Below are positions 8,608 through 16,903 of a DNA stretch of 64,000 nt, piece after piece; position 1 is the first letter of the stretch, and the number at the start of each line of letters is the position of its first letter. Position numbers and translations under genes: made by a program. Below the pieces are notes generated by a model, which was given only the letters and a program-made list of their open reading frames with translations, had not been told where the DNA came from and made no database searches. The stretch comes from Pseudomonas fluorescens (GTDB lineage: Bacteria > Pseudomonadota > Gammaproteobacteria > Pseudomonadales > Pseudomonadaceae), in contig NZ_JSAK01000027.1 in the NCBI RefSeq assembly GCF_000802965.1, positions 151,505-215,504 of the forward strand, in the 5' to 3' direction.

Positions 8608-10253
8608 TCTTTGGCCAGTACACCGTCGATCACGGCGCCACGGCAGCCGGCAAACATATCCAGATCCTGGTTGTAGACCTTGCTGTTGACCTCCAGCAAA
8701 CCCAGCATCGAATGGAACAGGTTGTCCTGACTCAAGGGTTTTTCGCGGCTCATTTGCAGGCAATGGGTGTCCACCGAGAACGACTTTTGATAGCTGTCGG
8801 AGAACCAGGCCAGCATCGCCACATGCTTCTGTTGCTCAGGCGCCAGCATGTAGGGCGTGCCATGGAGGAACAGGTTGTATTCACCCAGGGACTCGCCGTG
8901 ATCCGACAGATACAGCATCGCGGTGTCGACCTTGTCCTGATTGCTGCGCAATACATCGATCAGGGTCGACAACACATGGTCGGTATAGACCAACGTATTG
9001 TCATAGCCGTTGACGATACTTTCGCGACTGCAGTTGTTCAGCGCATTACTTTCACAAACAGGGGTAAAGCGTTCGTACTCTTTCGGATATCGCTTGTAAT
9101 ACTCCGGACCGTGGCTACCCATCTGGTGCAACACCAGGACCGTGTCTTTATCCAGGGTATCGATGAAGTGCTGCAAACCTTGCAGAAGGATTTCATCTCG
9201 GCATTCATTGTTGGCACACAGCACCGGATCTTTTAGATTGCTGACATCCTGGAGCGTGACCCGGTCGCAAGTGCCTTTGCAGCCTGACTGGTTGTCACGC
9301 CAGATAACATCGAGACCGGCACGCTTGAGCACGTCCAGCAGCCCCTCTTCGTTCTTCGCTTTGCTGGCGTTGTAATCCTTGCGGCCCATGTTGGAGAACA
9401 TGCAAGGCACCGACACTGCGGTTTCAGTGCCGCAGGAGTGCACATCGGTGAACGCGATCAGACCGGGCTGTTTATCGAGATTTGGCGTGGTGTCGCGGTC
9501 GTAACCGAGGATGCCGAAGTTTTCCGCCCGGGCACTTTCACCCACCACCAGAACGGTCAGGGATTTACGACCGTGTGCTTGCCAGACCGGGTTTCTCTCG
9601 GCATCTACGCCGACTGCGACAAAAGGCTGTCGTGCCGACGCCACTTGCTCGCGCAGGTAGCCCAACGAAGCACCAATGTAGTTGCTCGGCACTACCATAA
9701 GGCGTAACTCATGGTGATTGCGAAACAACGAAGACAGGCCTTGATAATTAACCAGCGCCACCCCGCCAATGACCGCAACCGATGCAACACTCACCAATAC
9801 TTTACTTACTAACTCACGATGCCAGCGACGATAGTTAATCGAGGTCTTCCACAAAACCAACGACGGCAAAATACCGAGCAGCACAATATAAATAAGCAAC
9901 TTTATCGACAGTAAATCACGAACTTCTGTGACGTTGGTTTCCGCAAAATTACGCAACATGCCAGCATCGATCAAAACACCATACTGGCTCATGAAGTACG
10001 CCACGCCCGCACTGATCATGAACAGCAGCGTCAAGACCGGCTTCAAGAGCGGCCGGAACGCCAGCAGGGTCAGTACAATGTTGAAGGCCGCGAGGATCAT
10101 CACCCCGAATGCCACGCGCATGACGATGCCTTTACCGTCACCCGCTGTAATCTCGAACAGGTGTTGCCACAGCACCAAATTGAACGCGATTAATAAAAAG
10201 GCACTGGCAATCAATGTCACCCACTCGGGGCGCACGGCTTTGATCTTCAACAT
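8604..10253 (-). CDS. eptA: Phosphoethanolamine transferase EptA-like
   Basis: 549 aa from ATG 10253 (MLKIKAVRPEWVTLIASAFL), the family's usual length; a TTG-initiated extension upstream is unsupported. N-terminal membrane segments lie at about 12-30, 44-65, 72-89, 118-135 and 151-170. The periplasmic alkaline-phosphatase-like domain begins near 230 with VVGESARAENFGILGY (metal-binding Glu) and carries SCGTETAVSVPCMFS with the catalytic Thr, then WRDNQSGCKGTCDRV, HQMGSHGPEYYKRYP and YLSDHGESLGE (Asp/His metal ligands). It transfers phosphoethanolamine to lipid A, a known route to polymyxin tolerance. Cys pairs expected to form disulfides are conserved. Confidence 0.93.
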   Translation of the reverse strand: MLKIKAVRPEWVTLIASAFLLIAFNLVLWQHLFEITAGDGKGIVMRVAFGVMILAAFNIVLTLLAFRPLLKPVLTLLFMISAGVAYFMSQYGVLIDAGMLRNFAETNVTEVRDLLSIKLLIYIVLLGILPSLVLWKTSINYRRWHRELVSKVLVSVASVAVIGGVALVNYQGLSSLFRNHHELRLMVVPSNYIGASLGYLREQVASARQPFVAVGVDAERNPVWQAHGRKSLTVLVVGESARAENFGILGYDRDTTPNLDKQPGLIAFTDVHSCGTETAVSVPCMFSNMGRKDYNASKAKNEEGLLDVLKRAGLDVIWRDNQSGCKGTCDRVTLQDVSNLKDPVLCANNECRDEILLQGLQHFIDTLDKDTVLVLHQMGSHGPEYYKRYPKEYERFTPVCESNALNNCSRESIVNGYDNTLVYTDHVLSTLIDVLRSNQDKVDTAMLYLSDHGESLGEYNLFLHGTPYMLAPEQQKHVAMLAWFSDSYQKSFSVDTHCLQMSREKPLSQDNLFHSMLGLLEVNSKVYNQDLDMFAGCRGAVIDGVLAKE

Positions 10254-10572
10254 GATGAGCGGCTGTTCCTGGAAAGAAGTGCCGCCGGCAAATGTGAAAA
10301 TTTCATTTACCGCGACAGCACTAACTTTAGGCAGCCAACCATCAATTTTTTGTGAAAAAGAAGCCAACGATTAGTTGGCCTCTTATATCAACATGAAACT
10401 TTTAACTTATTTGAGAATGATTCAGTTGTGGTTCAGCCCAGCGCCCATTTGTGCCCCCCTGCAGAAGGGCTGTCGAGTCGTATTTAATTTCTAGATAACC
10501 CCACAGATTTTCTGATTTGCCGCCTCCAACCCCGGGGCGCCTAATCGGCACCCTACTTTTCAAGGACCGTAA
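10254..10572. other. Divergent intergenic region eptA / MFS gene
   Basis: About 320 bp of AT-rich DNA that must hold the promoters of both flanking genes. It contains a short inverted repeat GCCAAC-N5-GTTGGC (10363-10379). A TTTGAGAATGATTCA stretch near 10410 partly resembles a Fur site, but only one half matches. No RNA gene was recognised. Confidence 0.4.
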
Positions 10573-11754
10573 ATGGAAAACATTCGCGCAACCTCCCGCC
10601 CTGCCCTCTGGCTCATGCTTAGCATCGTTCTCGTTGCTTTGAACTTGCGCCCCTCCATGGCTGCGGTCGGACCTTTGCTGTCCGCGATTCGTGGCGACAT
10701 CCCGCTGAGCTTTAGCCTGGCCTCATTGCTGACCATGCTGCCGATAATGGCCATGGGGCTGGCGATGTTCTTCGGGCTTGCAATCAGTCAGCGCCTCGGC
10801 TCACAACGCACCGTCATGCTTTCTCTGTTGATCATCGGTATCGCCACAGTATCGCGACTGTTTGTTGATTCGGCGGCCGAACTGATCCTCAGCGCCGTAC
10901 TCGCTGGTATCGGTATCGCGCTGATCCAGGCGTTGACGCCTGTGCTGATTAAATCCCGCTTCAGCGACAATGTTGCCCTGTGCATGGGACTCTACGTTAC
11001 ATCGATCATGGGCGGCGCAGCCATCGCCGCCTCATTCGCACCGTTAGTGATGGCCCGCACCGGCAGCTGGCGCGTGGGGCTGGCAATCTGGGCAATGCTT
11101 GCGGTTTTGGCATTGCTGTTCTGGTGCACCCATCGCGCAGTGACGCCGCAGGGCCCGAAGTCTTCCAGCACCCCATTCTTCTTCGCCAACTCCCGGGCCT
11201 GGTTGCTCGCTCTCTTCTTTGGTCTGGGCACGGCTTCCTACACCTGTGTGCTGGCCTGGCTGGCACCGTATTACGTGGAAAAAGGCTGGAGCGAACAACA
11301 CGCCGGTTTGCTGCTGGGTTTCTTGACGGCCATGGAAGTATTGTCAGGACTGGTAACTCCCGCCATCGCCAACCGCAGCCGAGACCGACGCCTGGTGTTG
11401 GTGGTATTGCTGGCGCTGATCATCGCCGGCTTCTGCGGGTTGACGCTCACTCCGCAACATCTGAGTCTGCTCTGGCCGAGCCTGTTGGGCCTGGGAATTG
11501 GCGGCCTGTTTCCAATGAGTCTGATCGTGTCGCTGGATCACGTGGATGATCCCCACCGCGCCGGTGGCCTGACCGCCTTCGTCCAGGGCATCGGTTACAT
11601 GATCGCCGGTCTCTCGCCGTTGATCGCCGGGATGATCCGCGACCAACTCGGCAGCTTCGAATGGGCCTGGTGGTCACTCACCGGCGTGATGGTCCTGATG
11701 CTGCTCATAGCGTTGCGTTTCAATCCTCGGCACTACGCCCGGCACATTCACTGA
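10573..11754 (+). CDS. MFS transporter, CynX/NimT type
   Basis: 393 aa from ATG 10573 with AAGGA 7 bp upstream. Twelve hydrophobic segments span the length. NLRPSMAAVGPLL near residue 24 is the signature start of the CynX/NimT (cyanate/2-nitroimidazole) subfamily, and GLGIGGLFPMSLIVSLDH near 310 is a conserved C-half loop. It sits in the inner membrane as a secondary transporter for a small anion or drug; the substrate is not readable. A LysR regulator follows 167 bp downstream on the same strand and could control it. Confidence 0.9.
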   Translation: MENIRATSRPALWLMLSIVLVALNLRPSMAAVGPLLSAIRGDIPLSFSLASLLTMLPIMAMGLAMFFGLAISQRLGSQRTVMLSLLIIGIATVSRLFVDSAAELILSAVLAGIGIALIQALTPVLIKSRFSDNVALCMGLYVTSIMGGAAIAASFAPLVMARTGSWRVGLAIWAMLAVLALLFWCTHRAVTPQGPKSSSTPFFFANSRAWLLALFFGLGTASYTCVLAWLAPYYVEKGWSEQHAGLLLGFLTAMEVLSGLVTPAIANRSRDRRLVLVVLLALIIAGFCGLTLTPQHLSLLWPSLLGLGIGGLFPMSLIVSLDHVDDPHRAGGLTAFVQGIGYMIAGLSPLIAGMIRDQLGSFEWAWWSLTGVMVLMLLIALRFNPRHYARHIH

Positions 11755-11921
11755 TCCGGAGCCCTGTCGGAGTCGGCACGTTGCGTTGTTGATATCCTTT
11801 TGGCTCATGCTCGGAACGACGCTGAATTACACGCTATGTTCACCTCGTCCCTGCATTCGACTAGGATCATTCGCACAAGATTGCGCACGGTCAGCGCAAC
11901 GGGCACCGCGAGACGGAATGG

Positions 11922-12848
11922 ATGCTGAACAGCAACACGCTAAGAAAACTGGATATGCAGGACCTCATGGTGTTCGTAGCCGTGTATGAGCAAAACAGTG
12001 TCACCGGGGTCTCAGAGACGCTGTGCGTCAGCCAGTCCACCGTAAGCTACTGCCTGAAAAAACTGCGCAGCGGCTTCGAAGACGAACTTTTCATCAACAC
12101 CCGCACCGGAATGCGCCCCACTTACAAGGCCGGCAGCATGTACCCTCATGTGCTGAAGATTCTCGAAAGCATCAACCTGTGCCACGCCGGCACACCCGCG
12201 TTCGATCCGACCTTACAGCCGGCAAAATTCAACATTTGCGCACCGGAATACTTCGAGCAGTTAGTCCTGCCGCGAATTTTGAAGAACTTCGCGTTAGCCG
12301 ACCTGCCGGTGATGATCAATGTGCACAAGCTGGAAACCGACATCCCGGCTGAAGCACTACGTGATGGCAGCTTCGACCTCGTGATCGGCTTCGGTCCCAA
12401 CTTTCATCGCAGCCATGGCGACTTCAACTCGCGAATACTACTTGAAGATGATCTGGTCTGCGTCTTTGACAAACGCGCCACACCGCGAGAACCGCGCTTG
12501 AGCCTGCAAACCTTTACCGAGCGCCGGCATGTGTTCCCGACGCCCTGGACATCCAACACCAACATGGTCGACGGCTGGTTGGCGCAACAAGCCCGGCAAC
12601 GGCAGATCGTCGCGCGAGCCAACAGCTACAGTGCGGCACTCAAATTGATCACCGGCACCGACTTCGCCCTCACCCTGCCCCGGCGCATCCAGCGATTGCT
12701 GGCCAATGAGGCAGTCTTCGATCACCGCGAAGCGCCCAAAGGCCTGCCGGGATTCACCCTCGACATGCAATGGAGCCAAGATCAGGACAGCGCCAACACC
12801 TGGTTGCGCGAACAAGTACTCAAAGCCTGCGCCGAGCCGGAAATCTGA
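11922..12848 (+). CDS. LysR-family transcriptional regulator
   Basis: 308 aa. The N-terminal winged helix is clear: LRKLDMQDLMVFVAVYEQNSV then SETLCVSQSTVSYCLKKLRSGFEDELFINTRTGMRPT, with the recognition helix near residues 35-50. The remainder is the periplasmic-binding-like effector domain (from about residue 90). The ATG at 11922 lies just after GAGACGGA. Its stop is 3 bp from the end of the convergent isomerase gene. Target genes are unknown; the MFS gene or the isomerase are the obvious candidates. Confidence 0.92.
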   Translation: MLNSNTLRKLDMQDLMVFVAVYEQNSVTGVSETLCVSQSTVSYCLKKLRSGFEDELFINTRTGMRPTYKAGSMYPHVLKILESINLCHAGTPAFDPTLQPAKFNICAPEYFEQLVLPRILKNFALADLPVMINVHKLETDIPAEALRDGSFDLVIGFGPNFHRSHGDFNSRILLEDDLVCVFDKRATPREPRLSLQTFTERRHVFPTPWTSNTNMVDGWLAQQARQRQIVARANSYSAALKLITGTDFALTLPRRIQRLLANEAVFDHREAPKGLPGFTLDMQWSQDQDSANTWLREQVLKACAEPEI

Positions 12849-12851
12849 AAC

Positions 12852-13217
12852 TCAGACGCCGATGGCGGTCTTGGCGTAAGACTCTCGATCAATGTCGAGG
12901 ATCTCCACACACAACTGGACTTCAACGCCTGCCGGCCATGCACAGAGATCCTGCACCACCGCCAGCAGGCTTTCCGACAGCTGCTTTTTGATCTGCGACG
13001 AGCGCCCGCTCAACACTGCCAGCTTCACATGCACAAACCCCCGCTCCACCAAAGCGGTACCGACCTTGAACGTTTCGACCTTCACCGCACGACTCTTGAT
13101 GTCGGATTCAGCACCGAACTGGCCGGAGCCCACCAGCGCATTATTGAGTCGCAGCAACGCCACATCGGCATTCAGATCAGGCAGGTTGACGGTGTATTCC
13201 AAATGCAGGTGAGGCAT
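12852..13217 (-). CDS. 5-carboxymethyl-2-hydroxymuconate delta-isomerase-like protein
   Basis: 121 aa from ATG 13217 (MPHLHLEYTVNLPDL) with AGGAG 9 bp upstream. The mature N-terminal Pro2 is the catalytic base of the tautomerase superfamily, and HLEYT is the CHMI (HpaF/HpcD) signature. Family enzymes isomerise a homoprotocatechuate-degradation intermediate, but none of the other hpa genes are here, so the true substrate may differ. It lies between two LysR genes; the downstream one (13259-14185) is 41 bp upstream on the same strand and may regulate it. Confidence 0.88.
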   Translation of the reverse strand: MPHLHLEYTVNLPDLNADVALLRLNNALVGSGQFGAESDIKSRAVKVETFKVGTALVERGFVHVKLAVLSGRSSQIKKQLSESLLAVVQDLCAWPAGVEVQLCVEILDIDRESYAKTAIGV

Positions 13218-13258
13218 GGCGTAACTCCTGTAGGTCGGCGGAAAAATTCGTACATACA

Positions 13259-14185
13259 TTATTGGGGCAGAGACAACAGATTGCGCTCTCCCATGAACGT
13301 TTCAATTCGTGAACGCAACCAGCGTTCGGCGGGGTCGCTGTCGGCGTGGCTGAGCCACACCATCGACAGTTCCAGTGTCTGGGTCTTGAACGGAAACGGC
13401 TCCATGAACAGCTGACCCGATGCTGCCATCGCCTGGGCGGTGTAATCCGGCAGGCTGGCAATCAGATCGGTCCCGGCCAGCAATGCCGGCAGCGAACTGT
13501 ACTGCGGCACCGAGAGCACCACCTGCCGCGAACGACCGATTTGCGCCAGCCACTCATCAGCAAAACCACTGACGTTGGCGATGTGCGACACCAGCACATG
13601 CGGGCGCGAGCAATATTCATCGACCGTCAACGGCGTATCGGAAGCATCGGCTCGCAACACACTGGGGTAGATGTGCCGCAGCAACTTGCGCTTGGCATTG
13701 GCCGGCAGACCGCGAGTCTGACTGATGCCGACCGTTATGTCGCCAGACGCCAGCAAATCGGGAATCCGCCAGTAATCGACGTTCTGCACCACGAACACTA
13801 CTTTCGGCGCTTCCTCGCGCAACGCGCGCAACAGCGGGGGCAACAACCCATATTCGACATCGTCCGACATACCGATACGGAAGGTCATGGTGCTGTTGCT
13901 TGGGTCGAAATCGTGGGTCAGGCTCAATGCCACCGACAACGAATCCAGTGCCGGTGACAGGTAGCGAAAGATCTCTTCGGCCCTTGCAGTCGGTTCCATG
14001 CGATGACCGACGCGAATGAACAGCGGATCATCAAACATCGTGCGCAAACGGTTGAGCGCCGAACTGATGGTCGGCTGACCGAGAAACAACTTCTTTGCCA
14101 CCTTGGTGACATTGCGCTCCAGCATCAGCGTTTCAAACACCACCATCAGGTTGATGTCAGCCTTGCGTAGTTCGTTGCGATTCAT
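13259..14185 (-). CDS. LysR-family transcriptional regulator
   Basis: 308 aa. HTH region: INLMVVFETLMLERNVTKVAKKLFLGQPTISSALNRLRTMFDDPLFIR near residues 11-60. This LysR branch (NodD/LeuO-like, with the motif GHRMEPTARAEE after the helix) is followed by a typical effector domain starting FRIGMSDDVEYGLLPPLL. The gene lies just upstream of the CHMI-like isomerase on the same strand with a 41-bp gap, so the two are probably co-transcribed. Confidence 0.92.
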   Translation of the reverse strand: MNRNELRKADINLMVVFETLMLERNVTKVAKKLFLGQPTISSALNRLRTMFDDPLFIRVGHRMEPTARAEEIFRYLSPALDSLSVALSLTHDFDPSNSTMTFRIGMSDDVEYGLLPPLLRALREEAPKVVFVVQNVDYWRIPDLLASGDITVGISQTRGLPANAKRKLLRHIYPSVLRADASDTPLTVDEYCSRPHVLVSHIANVSGFADEWLAQIGRSRQVVLSVPQYSSLPALLAGTDLIASLPDYTAQAMAASGQLFMEPFPFKTQTLELSMVWLSHADSDPAERWLRSRIETFMGERNLLSLPQ

Positions 14186-14316
14186 CCACCGCCCCCAGTC
14201 CCCAATCCTTCTGACAGTTTAGGGAGGTGTCCCAATCGGCGTCTATGCAACCCGAGCGAATAGCCGCAACACTCTGCATTAATCGTCCGATTGGAACAAA
14301 GCTGCTGACCCGAAGC

Positions 14317-14508
14317 CTAGATCTCCTTGACCGGGGTCTGATCGCACGTCCCCTTGATCAGGCTGATGGCATGCACGCAGTCAGACTTGTTGACGTATGC
14401 CTCTCCGCTGGCAACCGTTTCATGATTTCCCGCCCGCAAACGCCATCTCCATTGGCCTTTGCCGGTCAGAACGGTGCCACGGGTTTGCCTGTAAATCTCA
14501 AAATACAT
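14317..14508 (-). CDS. YegP-like DUF1508 protein
   Basis: 63 aa from ATG 14508, preceded by AAGGAGCGAGCA, an excellent ribosome site. MYFEIYRQTRGT, WRWRLRAGNHETVASGEAY and CVHAISLIKG follow the DUF1508 repeat pattern (hydrophobic beta strands, L-x-A-x-N-x-x-x-I/V-A-x-G-E-x-Y, then a helix with a Ile-x-x-Val/Ile-K). Members are single- or double-repeat cytoplasmic proteins of unknown role. Easily missed because of its length. Confidence 0.8.
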   Translation of the reverse strand: MYFEIYRQTRGTVLTGKGQWRWRLRAGNHETVASGEAYVNKSDCVHAISLIKGTCDQTPVKEI

Positions 14509-14770
14509 TGCTCGCTCCTTGCGATGGCTGAATACGGCAGATCAGTGACCTGCGATAGCCAGAGTAGATGAGGTTTTTTCGGGGAGATGTAATCGAGTGT
14601 CAGGGAATATTTCAGGGAAAAGGCCTTGAATCGCGGGCGGAGCAATGAATTCGGGGTGAGGTAAATTGAGCGACTGGGAGGAGTAACTTTTCCCATGAAC
14701 AGACAAACTTTTCGCACCGCGGGTCGCGGCTATATCTGACGCACACCCACCCACTGGTAAAACCCGAACA

Positions 14771-14811
14771 AACAAAAAAGCCCCGCAGCTTATTCAGCTA
14801 CGGGGCTTTTT
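14771..14811. terminator. tRNA-Ser terminator copy at the left element boundary
   Basis: AAAAAAGCCCCGCAGC...GCTACGGGGCTTTTT: a strong GC stem with A- and T-tracts, 9 bp outside the left attachment repeat. A near copy lies at 24993-25029 next to the intact tRNA. This left copy is probably the original chromosomal terminator of the tRNA gene, displaced 10 kb by the insertion. Confidence 0.85.
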
Positions 14812-14819
14812 CTATGTAA

Positions 14820-14839
14820 TGGCGGAGAGATAGGGACTC
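14820..14839. other. attL: left attachment repeat of the integrated element
   Basis: TGGCGGAGAGATAGGGACTC matches 25037-25056 in 19 of 20 positions (C/T difference at position 18); the first 17 bp are identical. The sequence is the complement of the 3' end of tRNA-Ser including CCA. It marks the left edge of the island. Confidence 0.93.
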
Positions 14840-14897
14840 ACCATAACGAAGAGTTTCGACCAACAAGGCCAGTATTCATGGGCGTTCAGCGTGCGTA

Positions 14898-14919
14898 GTA
14901 GTACAAATGAGTAGTACAA
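14898..14919. repeat. Left paired GTAGTACAA motifs (putative integrase arm sites)
   Basis: Two copies of GTAGTACAA start at 14898 and 14911, 13 bp apart, between attL and the integrase start. The same pair with the same 13-bp spacing occurs near the right end (24963 and 24976). Symmetrical placement about 55-60 bp inside each core repeat suggests arm-type sites for the integrase N-terminal domain. Confidence 0.7.
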
Positions 14920-14953
14920 TCCGCTGTACCACTCCCCACTTCACGGCGCTCCA

Positions 14954-16423
14954 ATGGCAGATAACCTGATTCAGAAAGCTGGCGAATCCACATGGTATGT
15001 GCGACTGGCAGTGCCTGTTGATGTGCGAAAAGCTTTGGGCGGGAAATCCGTTCTGATTCAGTCATTGAAGACTGGGTTACGGTCTGAAGCCATGACTCGA
15101 CGCCTGAGCATTTTGGCTGGCTGGAAAGCAACGATTGGAGCAGCGCGAGAGAAACGAGCACTACCAGAAGACTGGCAAGCAGGTGTCATTTCCCAATTGG
15201 AGCAATTTGATCAGATTGCACTTGAACAGAAACGCAAACTGATTGGGGAGACAGTGCCGGACCTTCCACAGGCTGACCCTGAAATGCTGGAGAAAATGAA
15301 GGCTGATCCCAAGATGGTCGCGCTCGCCACCAAATTGGTTACCGACAAAATGAAAAATGGTCTGGCGGGCCAAATCCGATTTGAGGACAACCTTGCCAAC
15401 CTGTTCAAACGGTTGGTTCCTGCCCAGCTCGCAAAAAACTACCAGTTAACCGCAACACAACAGACAGAACTGGGTGCCTTGACCGGCAACCCTTCCAGTT
15501 ACAAACCAACCTCACCGATCACGAAGCAGCGTATCGCCACGTTCCGCCAGTATCGTGAAACGCGAAATGTCGCAACCAAGACGATGGATCAGCAGCAGTC
15601 GAAGCTAGAAAAGCTGTCAGCCTACTTAGCCAAAGAAGGTAAGCCGCTCGACTTCGATACCGTGTCAGCGTGGCTTGACTCCCTCAAGCTGGCAAGCAAG
15701 ACCCTCACCCAATACTTGCTGGCAGGTAACGTCTTCTGGAAGTGGGCGATGAAGCACGACATTCGTTGGCGTGAAGACTTCAAGGACAAGGCCAACCCGT
15801 TTGAGCACCACGAGTTGCCGCAAACCCGTGGTAAGGAACGTGCAGACCGTCAGCGAAAGGACTTCCAGCCGAAAGATATTACGGAGCTTCACGCTGCTGC
15901 CTTAGCTGCTGACCACACGACGCTAGCTGACTTGATCCTCTTGGGAGCTTATACAGGCGCTCGCATCGAAGAGCTTTGCCAATTGAGAGTCGAGCACGTG
16001 ATTAAGCCGGACGGCATTGAAAGCTTCGATATTGTTGATTCGAAAACCGCAGCGGGTATCCGGGTCGTGCCTGTACACCCTGCCCTAACCCGAATTGTCG
16101 AGCGCCTGAAGAACGACTCCAAGGATGGCTACCTGATCCCATCTGTCAGCAAGAACAAGTACGGCATACGGTCTGACGCGCTCTCAAAGGCATTTGGCAG
16201 ACTCAAAGAAGCGCATGGCTACGGCGCCCAACACGTGTTCCATTCGATCCGCAAGACGGTTATCACTCAACTGTACAGGGCTGGCGTACAAGGGCCACTG
16301 ATTGCTGAACTGATGGGTCACGAAACTGGAACAGTGACATTCGATGTGTACAGTCAGGGTGCAAGTGCAGCACAGAAGCTGGAAGCGATATCCATGCTCC
16401 CCATGCTCCCCATGCTCCCTTAA
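14954..16423 (+). CDS. Tyrosine recombinase (site-specific integrase)
   Basis: 489 aa. The N-terminal domain (WYVRLAVPVDVRKALGGKSV ... SLKTGLRSEA, about residues 14-46) is the arm-binding type common in integrases of tRNA-targeted islands. The core-binding domain is about 190-290 and the catalytic domain about 305-475. Catalytic residues read as R337 (GARIEEL), K364 (DSKTAAG), H430 and R433 (HSIRK), H456 (GHETG) and nucleophile Y466 (FDVYSQG). All are intact, so the enzyme is probably active. The C-terminus ends MLPMLPMLP, encoded by three tandem 9-bp repeats. It should excise and integrate the element at tRNA-Ser. Confidence 0.96.
   Translation: MADNLIQKAGESTWYVRLAVPVDVRKALGGKSVLIQSLKTGLRSEAMTRRLSILAGWKATIGAAREKRALPEDWQAGVISQLEQFDQIALEQKRKLIGETVPDLPQADPEMLEKMKADPKMVALATKLVTDKMKNGLAGQIRFEDNLANLFKRLVPAQLAKNYQLTATQQTELGALTGNPSSYKPTSPITKQRIATFRQYRETRNVATKTMDQQQSKLEKLSAYLAKEGKPLDFDTVSAWLDSLKLASKTLTQYLLAGNVFWKWAMKHDIRWREDFKDKANPFEHHELPQTRGKERADRQRKDFQPKDITELHAAALAADHTTLADLILLGAYTGARIEELCQLRVEHVIKPDGIESFDIVDSKTAAGIRVVPVHPALTRIVERLKNDSKDGYLIPSVSKNKYGIRSDALSKAFGRLKEAHGYGAQHVFHSIRKTVITQLYRAGVQGPLIAELMGHETGTVTFDVYSQGASAAQKLEAISMLPMLPMLP
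16392..16418 (+). repeat. Three tandem 9-bp repeats at the 3' end of the integrase gene
   Basis: CCATGCTCC occurs three times in tandem immediately before the stop codon. Because the unit is 9 bp, copy-number change alters only the number of Met-Leu-Pro triplets at the C-terminus. Confidence 0.85.
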
Positions 16424-16711
16424 GCCAAGCATCAATCGCTTGGGTTTCGAGGCCGCGTTACAGTTACAGAAACCATCGAAAACTCTCGATAAGCCCCAGT
16501 GAACCTGCACCCATTTCATCTAGCTCCATTCACCAGCTCCCGTTATTCCCTATGTTTACGGGCTTCGTGGCAGTCTGGACTAAGCAGAACGCTTTCTCTC
16601 CCGCCGGAAACCAGTTTTTACAGCGTTGCTCTCGCAGAAAAGGTGGAGCGCACAGAAGCACCCAGACAACCATTTCTAGATCAACTGTTTCATGCCACGT
16701 CAACAGCTGGG
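16424..16711. other. Non-coding stretch after the integrase gene
   Basis: No convincing gene. Several short frames of 60-76 codons overlap in both directions without ribosome sites or recognisable protein texture. Possibly decayed sequence. Confidence 0.4.
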
Positions 16712-16743
16712 TTGACAAGAGCAGTATAAAAGTGCATTATACT
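16712..16743 (+). promoter_or_regulatory. Promoter with palindromic operator upstream of the winged-helix gene
   Basis: TTGACA (16712-16717), a 17-bp spacer and CATTAT (16735-16740) form a good sigma-70 promoter. Overlapping it is the perfect palindrome AGTATAA-N7-TTATACT (16723-16743), so a dimeric repressor bound there would block the -10 region. The XRE regulator or the winged-helix protein of the element are candidate ligands. Confidence 0.6.
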
Positions 16744-16746
16744 CGC

Positions 16747-16826
16747 CTGTCTCGACGGACAGACCGACATCTCGAATAGCCTCTCACGACCACTGTTATT
16801 GCAGTGATTTAGAAGAGGCTTTTTTG
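16747..16826 (+). ncRNA. Putative short terminated leader RNA
   Basis: From the expected transcription start near 16747 the RNA would run about 80 nt and end in AGCCTCT...AGAGGCT (16778-16820) followed by TTTTT, with an inner CACTG/CAGTG stem and a CTGTC/GACAG hairpin before it. It lies on the same strand as, and 78 bp before, the winged-helix gene, so it may be an attenuator that limits expression of that gene, as in plasmid copy-control leaders. This is inference from structure only. Confidence 0.45.
16778..16825 (+). terminator. Intrinsic terminator / attenuator before the winged-helix gene
   Basis: Outer stem AGCCTCT/AGAGGCT with an inner CACTG-TTATTG-CAGTG stem and a run of six T beginning at the last stem base. 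Confidence 0.65.
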
Positions 16827-16903
16827 TGGGCGTCATTTACCAAAACAACCGGCAATACCCGAGAGGAATGCCTATGAAATTGAACTGAACAGGAGATGAA
16901 AGA

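Noticed and set aside
10405..10425. Fur box before the MFS gene
   Set aside because: TTTGAGAATGATTCA matches only one half-site of the Fur consensus, and neither neighbour is an iron gene.
14466..14775. Short minus-strand frames (77-83 codons) upstream of the YegP-like gene
   Set aside because: No ribosome site or protein-like text; they overlap the YegP-like start region and end near the terminator.
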